From Arbacia lixula (Eukaryota > Echinodermata > Echinoidea > Arbacioida > Arbaciidae), in assembly GCA_963669155.1 (NCBI GenBank), contig OZ022594.1, positions 6,116,707 to 6,180,706 of the forward strand: 64,000 nt of DNA. The letters are read 5' to 3'. Below, piece by piece: positions 47,535-60,500 of the stretch. Each line of letters begins with the position of its first letter. The first letter of the stretch is position 1. Position numbers and translations under genes: made by a program. The notes under the pieces were generated by a model. The model was not told the origin of the DNA. It did not search any database and saw nothing but the letters and a program-made list of their open reading frames with translations.

Positions 47535-47776
47535 GCCCTACTCTGAAAAAAGGAAGCAAGTGTCAAATCACTAAAATCTGGGTTATTGGTATTCTTAGAT
47601 TGTACCCAGCATTCCCTACATCAGGCCAAAATCTGCAGAAATCTGTATCTTGCTGGGAGATATTCAATCTAACATGATTTGGTGTTGCACTGATGCCAAA
47701 GCGAGTGACATACACATTTTGCTCATTTACAAGAAAAGTCTCTTTTGTTAGTTGCTTCCTTTTGTCAAAGTAGGGC
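47535..47776. mobile_element. Foldback element family I, copy 2 (inverted)
   Basis: GCCCTACTCTGAAAAAAGGA to CTTCCTTTTGTCAAAGTAGGGC. It matches the reverse complement of 37780-38024, including GGGTTATTG and TGTACCCAGCATTCCC. Confidence 0.8.
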
Positions 47777-49245
47777 AGTGTTGCTCTCTCTCACTGTTAA
47801 ATTTTCTAACTTTGTGAATTCTGGTCCAATTAAATCAAAATTCGCCATGGAACTGCAGTAATCAAAGATATTTAGAATTCATTCATTGCCTCCTCATCTG
47901 TTTTTAATATTTCATTTTTTAAAATTCAACTCATTATTGGAATTTCAATTTCCTAACCTTTCACATGCACCTTTAAATGTTGACAACTAATTGAGAAGAA
48001 AAAGATGAGGCGATAAACATGGATGCAATGAAATTGTCATTGTTTTTTTTTTATTTGTAAATATAGCTTTCTACATATGTACATTCAATATACAGTACAT
48101 TCAAAACTACATGTAGCTTCAGTTTTGTCTTTTTCAGGGATAGCATGCAATTCTACTGCAACACACATACAATATACGGAACACTCTTCACTGCAAGGAC
48201 TATCAGAGCATAATAATGATTGTGCATGTACATACATGTACAAGGAATCATAAAACACATGTAATTAATAATAAAATACTTGGAAAGCTTGGAAACGGTG
48301 CAATTCATTTCATGAAAATAATTTATGTTCTTGGAATGGCATAATTCAAAATTTCATTTTCATTCTGACTAAAGATCATTCATAGATATGGAAGTTATGG
48401 AATGTGGAAATACAATTGCATGAGCATTTACATTCAATATACTATTATAGAACTATTTGAGGCAATACGTGATTTCATGAAACAATACAGGATATATGTA
48501 AACTAATAGATTACGGCAGGAGAGAGGCGTAATCAATTTGATTCATGAAAATAATAATAAAGAATATATAATAATATGATAATATTATAATAAAGAATAA
48601 TACATGTACATGAATATCAAAAAGTGTAATATTTGCTTTATTTAGATTATGTAATTTGGAAGGTTCTAACAGCACAGCCCTGAAGTATTTTGCACAATAT
48701 GCATTCCTACTACGTACATTTAATGGATATGCAACTACCTGTAGTACTCTATAACATCCATTGTAACAAGCCAAAAGAAAAACAACAATCAATCTACAGC
48801 ACACTATTGGTTCTAACTCTATTTGCTAGCAAAACATTCTCTCAGTCAAATCTTGCATAAACAGAGAAATAATATTGAAGCCTCATTCAAAATCAGCAAA
48901 ATACCTTCATTAGCACTGAACATGGCAATTTCTAGGACCCAGTGTTCTTTCGTAAAGATTTCAATGATTGGAAGAAATACCGGTACACTACAAAAGCCAG
49001 TTTCATTTCATTAGGTAAACGTGTATGATTATGTTTTCTTCCAAGCATCATGACTTGTAATGACATTAATGAGTCGTTTTCATAACAACAAATTGACAAG
49101 GCACTTCACCACAACACAAGTGATGAGATTATGATAATATTGATTGTAACTCGAGGATTTCTCAAGTTTCAAACACATTTAAGAACTTTTCAAGGCTGAA
49201 GTGAAATATTTTCCTTATGGACAGGAACTAAATGGAGATTTTCAG

Positions 49246-49397
49246 CACTGGATCATCTCATTACAATCAAAAGGAATTGAGACAGTGCAATTCAGAAATA
49301 ATAATGCAAGAAATGACTACACACTGGATCATCCCATTACAATCAAAAGAAATGGAGATTGTGGAATTCAGAAATAATAATGCAAGAAATGACAACT
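49246..49397. repeat. 76-bp tandem duplication
   Basis: Two copies sharing CACTGGATCAT, CATTACAATCAAAAG and AATTCAGAAATAATAATGCA. Confidence 0.9.
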
Positions 49398-50099
49398 AAA
49401 ACAAATAATCAGATACCTTAGTATAAAACTCCTACGACACACTTCTAAATCATGTGTGAACATCGATACTTTGGTTGTTTATTTTGGTAGTAGCATTTTA
49501 CAATTTTGAAGACACAACAATGCTCTAAGAATTGTTACAAAATAAACCCTGATTAACTTATCCATATATAAGTGAAGTGCACCTACAGGGGCCAAATTCA
49601 ACATCGACGCTTAGTGCACCATCGTTACTCTATAAAGAGTATTACTTGCAAGCAACAATAATGTATTTAAAGTGAAGCTCCAAGGACACTTTGAACCTGC
49701 ACGTTTCAGTTGCAAAACCAAGTGATATACCACAAGACTGCAGTCAGAGGATGATTTCCCTCGGCTGGCGTCTGCACCAGATATACTACAGAACTTAGGG
49801 TTTTTTTTTTATTTTTTAGATCTACAGGAGCTAAACAATTCCAGTTCAGGTACCATGCATGCTCTTCCAGTCGTTATTGTACTGTATGTGTGTCATAAAT
49901 CTTGATTTCCGGTTACATGTATGCTCTCAGAGTGTCTTCAAACTTGCCTTTTTCACTCTTCAGAGACCAACTCTTTTGTTTGGTTGATATTCTCTGATAC
50001 TCTCAGCCTCTTGTTCTTCTCCGGCCCAATCATGTAGCCTCGCTAGACTTGACTCAATTTGGGATTAGAAAGGTCCCACAGCTTGGCTAACCTGAATTC

Positions 50100-50350
50100 T
50101 TCTAGAATGGTTAATACTCTTTAAGCGACGGACCTCACTGCAGTATTCTGAGAAACTTTCCATATGCTCTCTATTTTCTTCTTAATTTCAAAGACAGAGA
50201 GAAGGATACTGAAGAAAAGGTAGAGAAAAAAGGAGAGAAAGGTAGATAGACAGAAGGAGAGAGAGAGGGGGGGATGGAAACAGGAAGACAGACGGAGAGA
50301 GGCACATGGAGATAGAGAAAGAGGGAAACTGAGGGAGGAAGAGAGTGGGT

Positions 50351-50389
<39 letters not shown>

Positions 50390-51215
50390 GTATATTGTAA
50401 TAAGTAGAGCATGTTGTCATGTTTGATTGCCTTTAATCCTCTAGCGCAATAGGTCAAAGGTCAAAGATATAGTAAAAATTAAAGAGATGAAATGTGGAGA
50501 TGGGCAGGGCACAAGACAACAGATGGAACAAGAAACTCACAGAATGGCAACCAAGAACAGGAAAGCAAAGAAGGGGTCGACAATAGAGAGGGTGGAGAGA
50601 CAAAATATCAACATAAAAAAACACAGCAACATGGAACAGAATGACAGCAAATAGAAGTAAATGGAAACTGATTGAGGAGGGCTTCATCCAACAATGGTTG
50701 AAAAATGCCTGATGATGAATCTTCTAGCGCAATAGAGCTTGTTGTGATACCCCCAACCTCACCAACAGGTGAAGAACCTTTCTGTTTTAACCCTTTGTGT
50801 GCCAGAGAGACCGTGTGATTCGTTTGAAGTACGGGTGTCAAACTACAGCTATGGCACCTAAGGTGTTAATACTCTGGTGTGACAGACAAAACCTGGTGTA
50901 AAAGTACAGGTATGGCACATACAGAGTGAGGGATCGTGCTGTCATGCTCTGGGGCAACTTCGTTTTCTTCTCTACCATCTTCTTAAATTCAAAGAAAGAA
51001 GGAGGGAGAGAGAGAGAGTGAAGGGGAAAGTGGGAGAGAGAGGAAGAGAGACGGGGAGATGAAGAGAGATAGAGAGAGGAAGAGAGATAGAGAAAGGGAA
51101 AGATCTATAAGTAAATAGAGCATGCCTAATTGCTTTCAATCCTTCAGTCCAATGGAGTTTGCCATGATATCCTAGGACAGGTTCTTCATGCTCTCATCCA
51201 TCTTCTCACAGTAGA
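50100..51215 (-). repeat. Decayed partial copies of the gene C terminal exon
   Basis: Segments at about 50100-50165, 50838-50995 and 51145-51215 resemble the exon and its flank (GTTAATACTCTG; GTCATGCTCTGGGG; TTCTTCATGCTCTC). They alternate with GAGAGA tracts and are riddled with substitutions. No intact frame remains. Confidence 0.65.
50215..50390. repeat. (GA)n purine-rich tract
   Basis: GAGA-rich low complexity with a clean AG run at about 50355-50386. A similar tract lies at 51000-51105. Confidence 0.9.
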
Positions 51216-51300
51216 ACGGTTAACACTTTATGTTCCATGAAAACTGTTTGTGATTTGTGTGTATTACTGATGTAAAAATACAACTATGGCAACTAAAGAG

Positions 51301-51501
51301 TTAATACTCTGGAGTGATGGATCTTGCCGTCATGCTCTGAGACAGTTTCTTCATGCTCTCGGCCATCTTCTCAAACTCTGACCACTTCTGCGTCTGGATG
51401 GTGCTTTCAGCGGCACTCTGTCTGGTCGTCTCGCTCAGCCGGAGCTCCAGGGTGTGCATGTGGCCATGCAGGCGAAGGACCTCGTGTTCCTTGTCTGCTA
51501 G
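51301..51501 (-). CDS. Gene C terminal coding exon
   Basis: 201 nt, phase 0. The acceptor is CCATCCACAG|CTAGCA. It encodes LADKEHEVLRLHGHMHTLEL and on to MTARSITPEY, then TAA. A G-rich minisatellite starts just outside the acceptor, so the transcript has a C-rich tract there. Confidence 0.88.
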   Translation of the reverse strand, partial: LADKEHEVLRLHGHMHTLELRLSETTRQSAAESTIQTQKWSEFEKMAESMKKLSQSMTARSITPEY

Positions 51502-54500
51502 CTGTGGATGGGGTGACGGGTTGGGTGGGGTGACGGGTTGGGTGGGGTGACGGGTGGGGTGACGGGGTGACGGGATGCGTGGGGTGACGGGGTGGGTGGG
51601 GTGACGGGTTGGGTGGGGTGACGGGATGGGTGGGGAGATGGGGTGGGTGGGGTGATGGGGTGGGTGGGGTGGATATTGGGGGGGGGGGAGAGGGGGGTGG
51701 GAGGGTTGTTGTCAGGGTGGAGGGGATGTTGTGGGAGGGGGGGGGGTGCGTGAGAGGAGAGTGGGACAGGTATGTGGATGTCAGGGTGGGTGAGAGGAGG
51801 GTGCGACAGATTAGAAGGGGAAAGGGGAAGAGAGAGGCAGGAGGGGGGGAATACAGGGTAAAAGGGAATGGGGAAGGAGAGATGGGGAGAGAGGAGAGGG
51901 GAAACATGGGAGGGGGAGATTAAAGGATCATTGAAAGAATATCAATTGATAAAATTATTAAATTATCTTGTACCGGTCCTAGTCCTTTGAATATGTATAA
52001 ATACTGTAGTGACTCTATGTACATCACATCGGGGTCACCAATGTGGAGTTTAGGGTGCGTGTGGTGTTGTTGTGTGTGTGTGTATGCGATGTGATGTTCT
52101 TTCACTTTCACTTCATGACATAACAATCAAGTGTATTATATAACCACAAATTCACATACAAATAAAATGAAATATACAAAGAACTATTACAAGAGTATTG
52201 ATTGATGAAATCATTCAATATTCTTGTAAAAATCCTTTGAATTTTCAATAGGTGCTCACTACATGACAAAATGGGTCCATAACAATTAAGCGTATTATAT
52301 AATTACATACAATCACACACTCACATAAAGATCAGATCAACTGTAAACAGGATTATTGCAAGAATATCAATTGATGAAATTATACAAATCTTGAGCCTAC
52401 AACATTTGACATCCTTCAGCTCGATAATGTGTTAATTTCAGTTTGATTTAACTTGTAACTTTTAAGTTAATATCAATTTGCAGTGTCCCATGTCTTTTCA
52501 TCACTGAAAAAGAAATGCTGTCAATGATTACTTGGGTATCGTTAAGGAATGCCCTTCATTTCCCACTGGGTCTATGCAGGGTTACATTTTCAAATAGGCT
52601 AAATCTGTGCAGGCTCCTGGAGGGTGTTTCACCAAGTTGTTTGTATGCTACAAAAGACTTTACGCATGACTGTTGACCTGGTCTTGTGCTTAGTCAGATA
52701 CATTACCCCAATTCTCCCATAATGGGAGTTAATATACAAATATCCTAATCAAATTAAAAAAAATCATCAACTTTGTATCCAGACACTTATTAGCAAGAAC
52801 TTTTATGTACAAACATCAGATTTCAATGTGAGCTGATGGGAATCAAAATCACTGAGAATCTGATTTAGCACAAGAGCAGGTCACAAATGGTATGTTAAGT
52901 CATCCAAAGTTTTATGAAAGCTTTGTGAAACACCACAGTGGGCCATCTTGCATTTAAGTAAAGTTTATGATTAAACACAACTTACATCTTTGTCAAATGT
53001 CAACGAGACTATGTAAATTGCGAGGAGCAAATATGAACATTTTTGGTGAAATATTGGAGGAGAGATCTACCACACTTTGGATAATTCCCTTTAATGCAGA
53101 TATTTAATGCAACATGTATTTATCCCACATTGCAGTGCTGTGATTAAATGCAAAGTTGCGTTTATATTCAAGGAGTTGCATTTAATTTTGGGACTTATTA
53201 ACCTCTCCTCTACCAAACAAAGTGCAGCTCTACAGAAGTTGCAAGTAGAACTGATGCAATGGCAGGTAAAGAGTAAAAACAGACTCACTTGTTTCTGGAG
53301 GTCTGAGACGTGGTCGACCAGTAGCATCTTGTCTCGTCTTAGCTGTGCGTTCTCCTGCTCCACCCCGCCCTGCCTCCCCTCCATCTCCGCTAAACGACTC
53401 TTAGTGGTGTTGTGACTCAGAGTGGCGTGGGTGTGTCTCTCATCTTGTTTGCTTAGCTGGTAGATAGAAATAAATGGTCAAACTATTAACCCTACTATTA
53501 AACTTGACATGGCAATGTGTAGTAAGTCAATGGAGTTTTCAAGGCCTAGTACTGAGGAGAATAAAGACCCTAGCTGCCTTCCCCCCATCTCTGCTAGATG
53601 ATTCTTAGTGGTGTTGTGACTCATTGAGTGTGTGTGTCTCTCATCCTGTTTGCTTAGCTGGACAATACAATAACAAATCAGGAATTGATGTGGCAATGAA
53701 CTGGTTGACTTTCATCAAGTACTTACTTGAGACAGGCAGATAGAAAGCTAGAGAGAAAGAGATAGAGAATGACAGAGAAAGACAGAGAAATAAAGTGACC
53801 AAGATACAAAGAAGGAGAAAAAGAGAAAGAGAAAGAGAATGAAAGACAGAGACAGAGATAAAGAGTAGGGGAGTGACTGAGATACACCAAAAGGAGGAAA
53901 GTGAGAAAAAGAATAAGGAGAGACAGACATACTGACTGAGAGACAGAGGAGAGTGAGAGAAGGAGAGTGAGAGAAAAAGAGAGAAAGAGGGAAGAGACTG
54001 AGATAGAGAGAGAGAGAGACAGAGAGAGTAGGGAGAGAGCGGGATAAAAGACAGAAAAAAGTGAAAAGAGAGACAGAGGCAGAGAAAAAGAAGGGGGGAA
54101 ACATACTGACAAACACAGAGAGAGGGAGCGAGAAAGAGAGAGAGAGAGAGAAAGAAAGAAACAGACCCCCGACAGAGATAGAGATACAGAAAGGAATGGA
54201 GAGGGAGAAAAGAAAGAATAAAAGAGAGACAGAGACAGATAGAGCAAGAGTAAAGAGGAGGCAGACAGATATAAAGAGAGACAGAGAAGGAGAGATAGAG
54301 AGAGATAGAAAAGACATCAAATTACGAGAAGCCATTGTTCTTTACCTGCTGCATGAGGTGTGTAACCCTCTCCCTCTCCTGCTTCAAAGCTTCCCTTGCC
54401 TGATCCAACTCAAACTTGAGCTGCTTCTCCTTATCCTTCACCGTCACCAGCTCCGTGATGTGCGTGGAGTGGCGCGTGTCCCTCGACTCCCGCAGCATTT

Positions 54501-57500
54501 TCTCCTGGAAGGGGATAATGAAGACATGACATCAACAACTTATAGCTAATATATTCATTCCTAAAGAAAGCAGCTCTGTGATGTGCCTGGAGTGGCGCAT
54601 GTCCCTCGACTCCCGTCGCATTTTCTCCAGGAAGGGGATAAGGAAGACATGACATCAACAACTTATAGCTCAACTATTTCTACACAAAGAACAGTGCAAA
54701 TGAAAGCAGTTCTGTGATGTGTGTGGAGTGGCGCATGTCCCTCAACTCTCATAGCTCTTCTCCTGGATGGGGGATAACAAAGATATGATATCAACAACTT
54801 ATAGCTCGAATACTCATTGCTAATGAAAGCAGCTCCTTGATGTACACAGAACAGCAAATGTCCCTCCACTCGCATAGTACTTAAGATTGGGTAAAGGAAA
54901 GGCCCACTTGATATCTACAACCTACAGCAGGGGCATACAATACAGCCTTTGCAAGTCACCATAGCTGTCTTCAAAAAAACAAACTCTTTAAAAGACAATG
55001 AAAAAGCTGACAAGAAACACAACCAGATCATCTCTTTAGAGTACTTTCTAATTCTATCTTTCTATATCTCTCTACAATACATCTTTGTATCTATACATCT
55101 ACAGTTATCTACTATCTGTATATCTCGCTTTACCATATGATTTCTAAGAGCTTTCATCCGATACTTTTTTCCATGGTACTCTATCAGTTTAACTCTTAAT
55201 GTGCCATTCGGGCATTTTTGCACGAAAAATACACATAATTCCCAAAAGGCAGCAGGTTTTTTTTGGCAATCTAAGGATTAAAGATACTAGTCTCACCCTG
55301 TCCAGCTGTTTGGATAGCTCCAGTACCTGAGCTCCCATCGCCGCATTCTCCTGCACCAAGTTATTCACATCTTCAGACATCTAGAAATAAAACAGTAAGA
55401 GGAATGGTATGGTAAAGTGAAACCTAGACCCCCCTTGCATGAAGCTTACCATGAATGATAACTCTGTCATCAATGGTAACTAACATGGTAACGCTCCTCG
55501 ACAGCCAATCAAATGTGAGGTTACCATAGAAATTGTCATTGGTAGCAAAGTTACCATCGATAGCAGGTTTTAAGCAACAGGGCCGGGCTGCAGCAACCAT
55601 CTGTATAGATACATGTAGAAAGACATTTTATGTTTTGCATGAACAAAACGTTTCTCATTGAAACCCATATGAAATTAAAGGGAATATCCTGTACTGGGAA
55701 GGCAAAAAAGCCTTCAAAATGTAATTGTTAGCAATCTTCTTGCCAATGGTCTTAAATTCATGTATTGTCTATTGTAGAAGCTTGCTGAAAGTTATTTGCC
55801 TTCAAATGATCTACGTTTGGAGTAATGAGTGATTAAATCACAAATCCTAAAAATGTTCGGCCCGAACATTTTGAGGATCTAATCATTAATACAATACCAA
55901 TACAAGACCATTGGCAAGAAGATTGCTCATGATCACCTTTTGAAGGCTTTTTTGCCTTCCCAGTACAGTATATGCCCTTTAAGCTGTAGATAACGACCAC
56001 CTGCTTATGAAGACCACAAGTCCTGTCTCTCCAAGGCAGTTATTATACACAGGTTTAAATATATATTTCACACCATAGTGGTTCGTTGCTGCTGCTCACA
56101 CTGTGATGTCAGTGCCCTGTTGCATAAAACTTACCTGTACCATTAGTGGTAACTCTGTCATCAATGGTAACTACCATGGGAACAGTGCTCAAAAGCCAAT
56201 CAAATGCAAGGTTTAAATAGAAGTTGCCATTGGTAGCAAAGTTACCATCAATGGTAAGTTTTATGCAACAGGGCCCAGGATTTTCCCACAGTGGGAAAGT
56301 AAACACAAATAATCATCAGTTTATATAGGCACAAGGCAGTGCATATAGAACGGGTCTTACAATTGATATCAATCACAACTCTACACATTAGAGATAGAGG
56401 ATTGGACTTACGATCGATTCAGATCATCGCTCCTCTTTAAAAGACATGGCCCAGGAGAGCGCTGGGGTTAAGCTGACCTAGGCCCTGTTCCATAAAGCTT
56501 ACTATTGATGGTAACTTCCCTTCCAATGGAACCTTGAATTTGATTGGCTGGTTAGTGGTATTGGTATTTACTATGAATGGCAGAATTGCCATAAGTGGTA
56601 AGTTTTATGCAACAGGACCCTGGAATACCCATTGGAATATATGGTACACTCTCCAAAGACACCAAAGACACCAACATTTATATCAACTGCATTTCCTATA
56701 ACTGGATGTTGTGCACAAAGAATCATGGTGTTCTCTCCATTATTCTCCTAAAAAAAACAGGGACCACATCATCTCACTACTGGCATCTACCCATTCACCA
56801 ATCAAGCACATATTTTACAGACATGTGTAGTCAGTTTTAAATATATATAGAGGACTACACATGCATATTATCTAGATGCACCACCAACCATCAACACCGC
56901 CAAACTTTGACATCCCAGTTTAGCTTCCCCAGTGAGCTGCTTTTGGGATTATTTCTACAAGGTACAAGGACAATTAAAGCTCACCTTGTTCTTTAGGAAT
57001 CTGTCTTGCTCTCCTTTCATCTCTGTCTCTTTTACTTTCCTTTGAAGTTGTCTGATTTCTTCCTGCACATGTAGAAGTAGAATAAATCAAATAGTGCATT
57101 TGAAATATAAAACTACCAATGTAATGATTTCTATTATGATGAATATTACTCAAATCAAACAATAGCCTCGTATTTCCATCATCACACACTTCTTATTTGC
57201 ACCCAAACAAGTTTTGCACCCAAACGAGTTTGCACACAAACAAGTTAGTCCACACTTAGAACCCACAAAAGATCAACCACCGTTCAAAATACAGGCTAGT
57301 GCATACATTCATCTGAACATACCTTTCTTATACATGTAACATCAGACTAGCTGTGCTACAGCAGATCCAAATTTATTAACACCTAGTCATATAATCTACC
57401 CTTATATAACACCAGATTCCCCTAGCTTTATTGTATCTAGTACATCCAAGCATATCTTCAGAATTCTGTGATATGAACGGTTGACAGTCATGACATAGAT

Positions 57501-60500
57501 TTAAACACAATGCTTTTGAACAGGCTACAGAATGCTAATGGTACTATTGGTCAGTCACTATAATCTATGAGCACATTTCAGTTAGTGTGCTGCACTGACC
57601 ATAGGGTATTTAAACCCCTACTTACTACAATTTTGTATCACACCTGATTAAGTGTTGCAGCGGCGCACGAAACATCATGATCTTTTCGATTCCGTTTACT
57701 TTACATTGCGAGACAAACGATTATCAGTAGCCATTTATCCGCAATGAGTAACATATTTAGCATTATATCCCTTCTATGAATATTCATGAGTATTCTAGGA
57801 ACGTGATTGGTCAATTGATGCTCGAAGAGCTCCGGATATTTTTCACTATTTTTTCATGGGGAGGACTGCGCATGCTCTATTTACTATTTTCTTCCTTGGG
57901 ACTACTGCGCATGCTCTCTACCTGAGCGGGCGTAAATTAGTGCGCGCATGAATGCAGTGCGCGGTGTGTTGCGCATATACCTGGGATGAACCGATATCGA
58001 GACAGAGAAAAAAAAAGGCGACATATAACCACATGGTGTTACCGAAAGTTTTACTTTTTTCTAAATAGTATTTATTAGTTATTGTTTTACAAAAGGGATA
58101 TATAACAAATATACCAAGCATTGAGTTCGAAAGTATAGTGAAAATTATCCATCTTCGGAGGGACTGGCATAAGTTACTATTTTTTCCTCGGGGGCTTCGC
58201 CCCTCGGAAAAAATAGTTCTATGCCACTCCCTCCTCAGATAGATAATTTCCACTATACAATCTCACAGCTTGGTATATTTGTATACTATAATCTAGCTAC
58301 TACACATGCAGACTCACCCTGAACTCACTGACAGCCTGATCTTGCAGGGATGCTGTGCTGGAGTAGTACTTGTCCTCCATCTCCTGCAGCTGTGTCTGAG
58401 TGCGTAGTAAGTCCGCCCTCTTCTCCTCCAGGGCCAGCTGAGTGGCTCGCAGGGTGTCTGCCTTCTGCTGCACCTGATTGGTCAATATCATTGCTTATAT
58501 ATATATCATGTTAATAATCCTGTTATCTGATTGGTTGATAGTCATGACATACATGATATCATCCAATCATCCAGCTGGATGGCCCATAGGGTGTCCACCT
58601 TTTGCTGCACCTGATTGGTCAATATCATTGATTATATACCTCGTGTTAATAATCCTGTTATCTGATTGGTTGATAGTCACGACATACATGTTATCATCCA
58701 GCTGGATGGCCCATAGGTTGTCCACCTTTTGCTGCACCTAATTCATCAATATCATTGACTTTGAACCTCATCTCAAGAATTATCTTATCTGATTGGAAAA
58801 AAGTCATAACACATATTTAACCATTCTATTTTTCAGCTGGCAATAATAAGCAAAAAATCAACATTGGAGAAGGTGATGGGATGAACTGTCACTTCGGAGG
58901 CGATCTGGATGTAGCTATCTTTCCGAAGCGCAGCTGAGAAAAAATAGCGTTATACATTCAGATCACCAAGGAAGTGATAGTTCGTCTCATTGCCTGAAAC
59001 CAAAAGTTGATTATTTGCTTTATATTCCACATCTGAAACCAAGTATCTATACCAAAAAAAATTTGAAAATTTGATGTACAAAAGTAATGTTTACTTCTCT
59101 ACCTAAGCCGCTGCCATGGGGAACACGCATTAGGAAGCGCGTAAGGACACGTTAGTAGGAGTTACTGTTAGTCAATTGATAGTCCGAGTGTAACGCACTT
59201 TTATTTCGCGCATACTCAAAATTTTGATCACGGGCTAGGACTGTGAGGAGTGAAGAGATCAGCAAAACCAAAAAGTACTATCATCTAGAGTATAACGAAC
59301 TTTTCTTCTCAGGTGATCAGATGGGCAAAACTATGCTTTATCATGTGATCAATTCTTGACCAATCATATAGCAGCATTCTTAGTATGTGGAATATAATAC
59401 TTCATATTAGTACTGTTGGCCAGTCAATAGTATTTTTCTTGCATAAATGTACATAAATCAGTTTAAACACATTGTCTCAACCATAAAACAGAGTGCTTGG
59501 TGTCTATATGGTGTTTTTACGGTGTCAGTCCAATCCTCACCTCTGACTCCAGCATGTTGATGCGGTGCTCCGCCGATGAGAGCGAGGACGAGCCCTTCTC
59601 CAGCTCGCCCCGGGCGAGGCCAATCTGGGACTCCCGGTCGTGGATCTCTCGCTGGATCATCTCGTTCTGCTTCTTGAGCTGCACCACCTCCTCCACCAAC
59701 AGCTTCTTCTCTCGCTGGTGGTTGTCTGAGCAAGATAATTCAATTTGCATCAAATTCCAATTCAATCTTATTCCAATTTCAAGTTCAATTAAATTTCAAT
59801 TTATTTTCATGCAATTTCAATTCAATACCAATTCAAAGTCAATTTATTTGTTTCCATTTAATTTCCATTGGATTCCATTTCAATTGCAATGTGAATCCAA
59901 TTACACTTCAGTTAAATGTAAATTAAATGCTCTTAAAATTCAATTCCACTTTAATTTCATTTCAATAGCAAATTCTATTAAAATTCAAGTGAATGTCATT
60001 TAATTGTTTTAATGTAATTGCAATTCAACTCCACTTAAATTCCCAAAGTGTTATAAGATACTCCTTTACTGATGTTTTCTCTTTTTGACATTTCTATTTG
60101 TTCTTTCATGTCAATTTGGTTATGTTGCAAATGGAGAGAAACTTCGTCATTCATCATTTTCCTTTTGCTAAGGTCCTCCATACTTTTATATAATGAACCC
60201 GCAAGACATGGATGTTATTCTTTCAAATTCCACACCACCCAAAATAAAAAATTTGTATTGCTTGCGTGTTACCTTCTAGCATCCTTAGCTTCCCATCAAG
60301 CCTGTCCTTCTCCGTGCTCACAAGATCCAAGTTGGACTCTTTTCTTCTGACTTCAAGATGCAGGCTATCCACATCAGACTGCAGCTCCTGGTAACAAACG
60401 GTACAATTTAAAACATCAACAATAACAATAAAACACTTAACGATTCCTCTGATCATTCCAGATCAGTGGGGTGTTTCACTGAGTTGTTCTAAAGCTAAGA

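Larger units (their letters stand above)
46404..51300. other. Convergent intergenic region and 3' UTRs of genes B and C
   Basis: The first 1 kb is the probable ECHDC3 3' UTR. It also holds foldback I2, a 76-bp duplication (49246-49397) and, from 50100, decayed copies of the gene C terminal exon with purine tracts. The stretch 47780-49240 shows nothing supportable. Confidence 0.65.
51502..53288 (-). other. Last intron of gene C
   Basis: Minisatellite and G/A-rich sequence (51505-51915), a (GT)n stretch near 52058-52085, and MITE A4. The stretch 52090-52610 contains repeated TTATATAA and TATCAATTGAT segments and no gene. Confidence 0.7.
55381..56984 (-). other. Gene C intron rich in MITEs
   Basis: It contains B4, D5, B5 and B6. 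Nothing else is supportable. Confidence 0.75.

Noticed and set aside
49808-49813. TTTATT (AATAAA on the minus strand) as poly(A) signal for gene C
   Set aside because: It lies in a T/A homopolymer 1.5 kb past the stop codon, and other equal candidates exist (for example near 49477), so no single one is supported.
51407-51907. 166-codon Pro-rich open frame on the minus strand
   Set aside because: It is the G-rich minisatellite read through; only the part inside 51301-51501, in another frame, is coding.
53723-54335. Long Ser/Leu/Phe-rich frames on the minus strand (174 and 195 codons)
   Set aside because: These are translations of a polypurine tract inside an intron; no conserved motif.
55297-55380. 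MSEDVNNLVQ as a gene start
   Set aside because: The ATG directly follows a good acceptor (TTTCTAG|ATG) and the frame continues from the upstream exon, so it is an internal Met.
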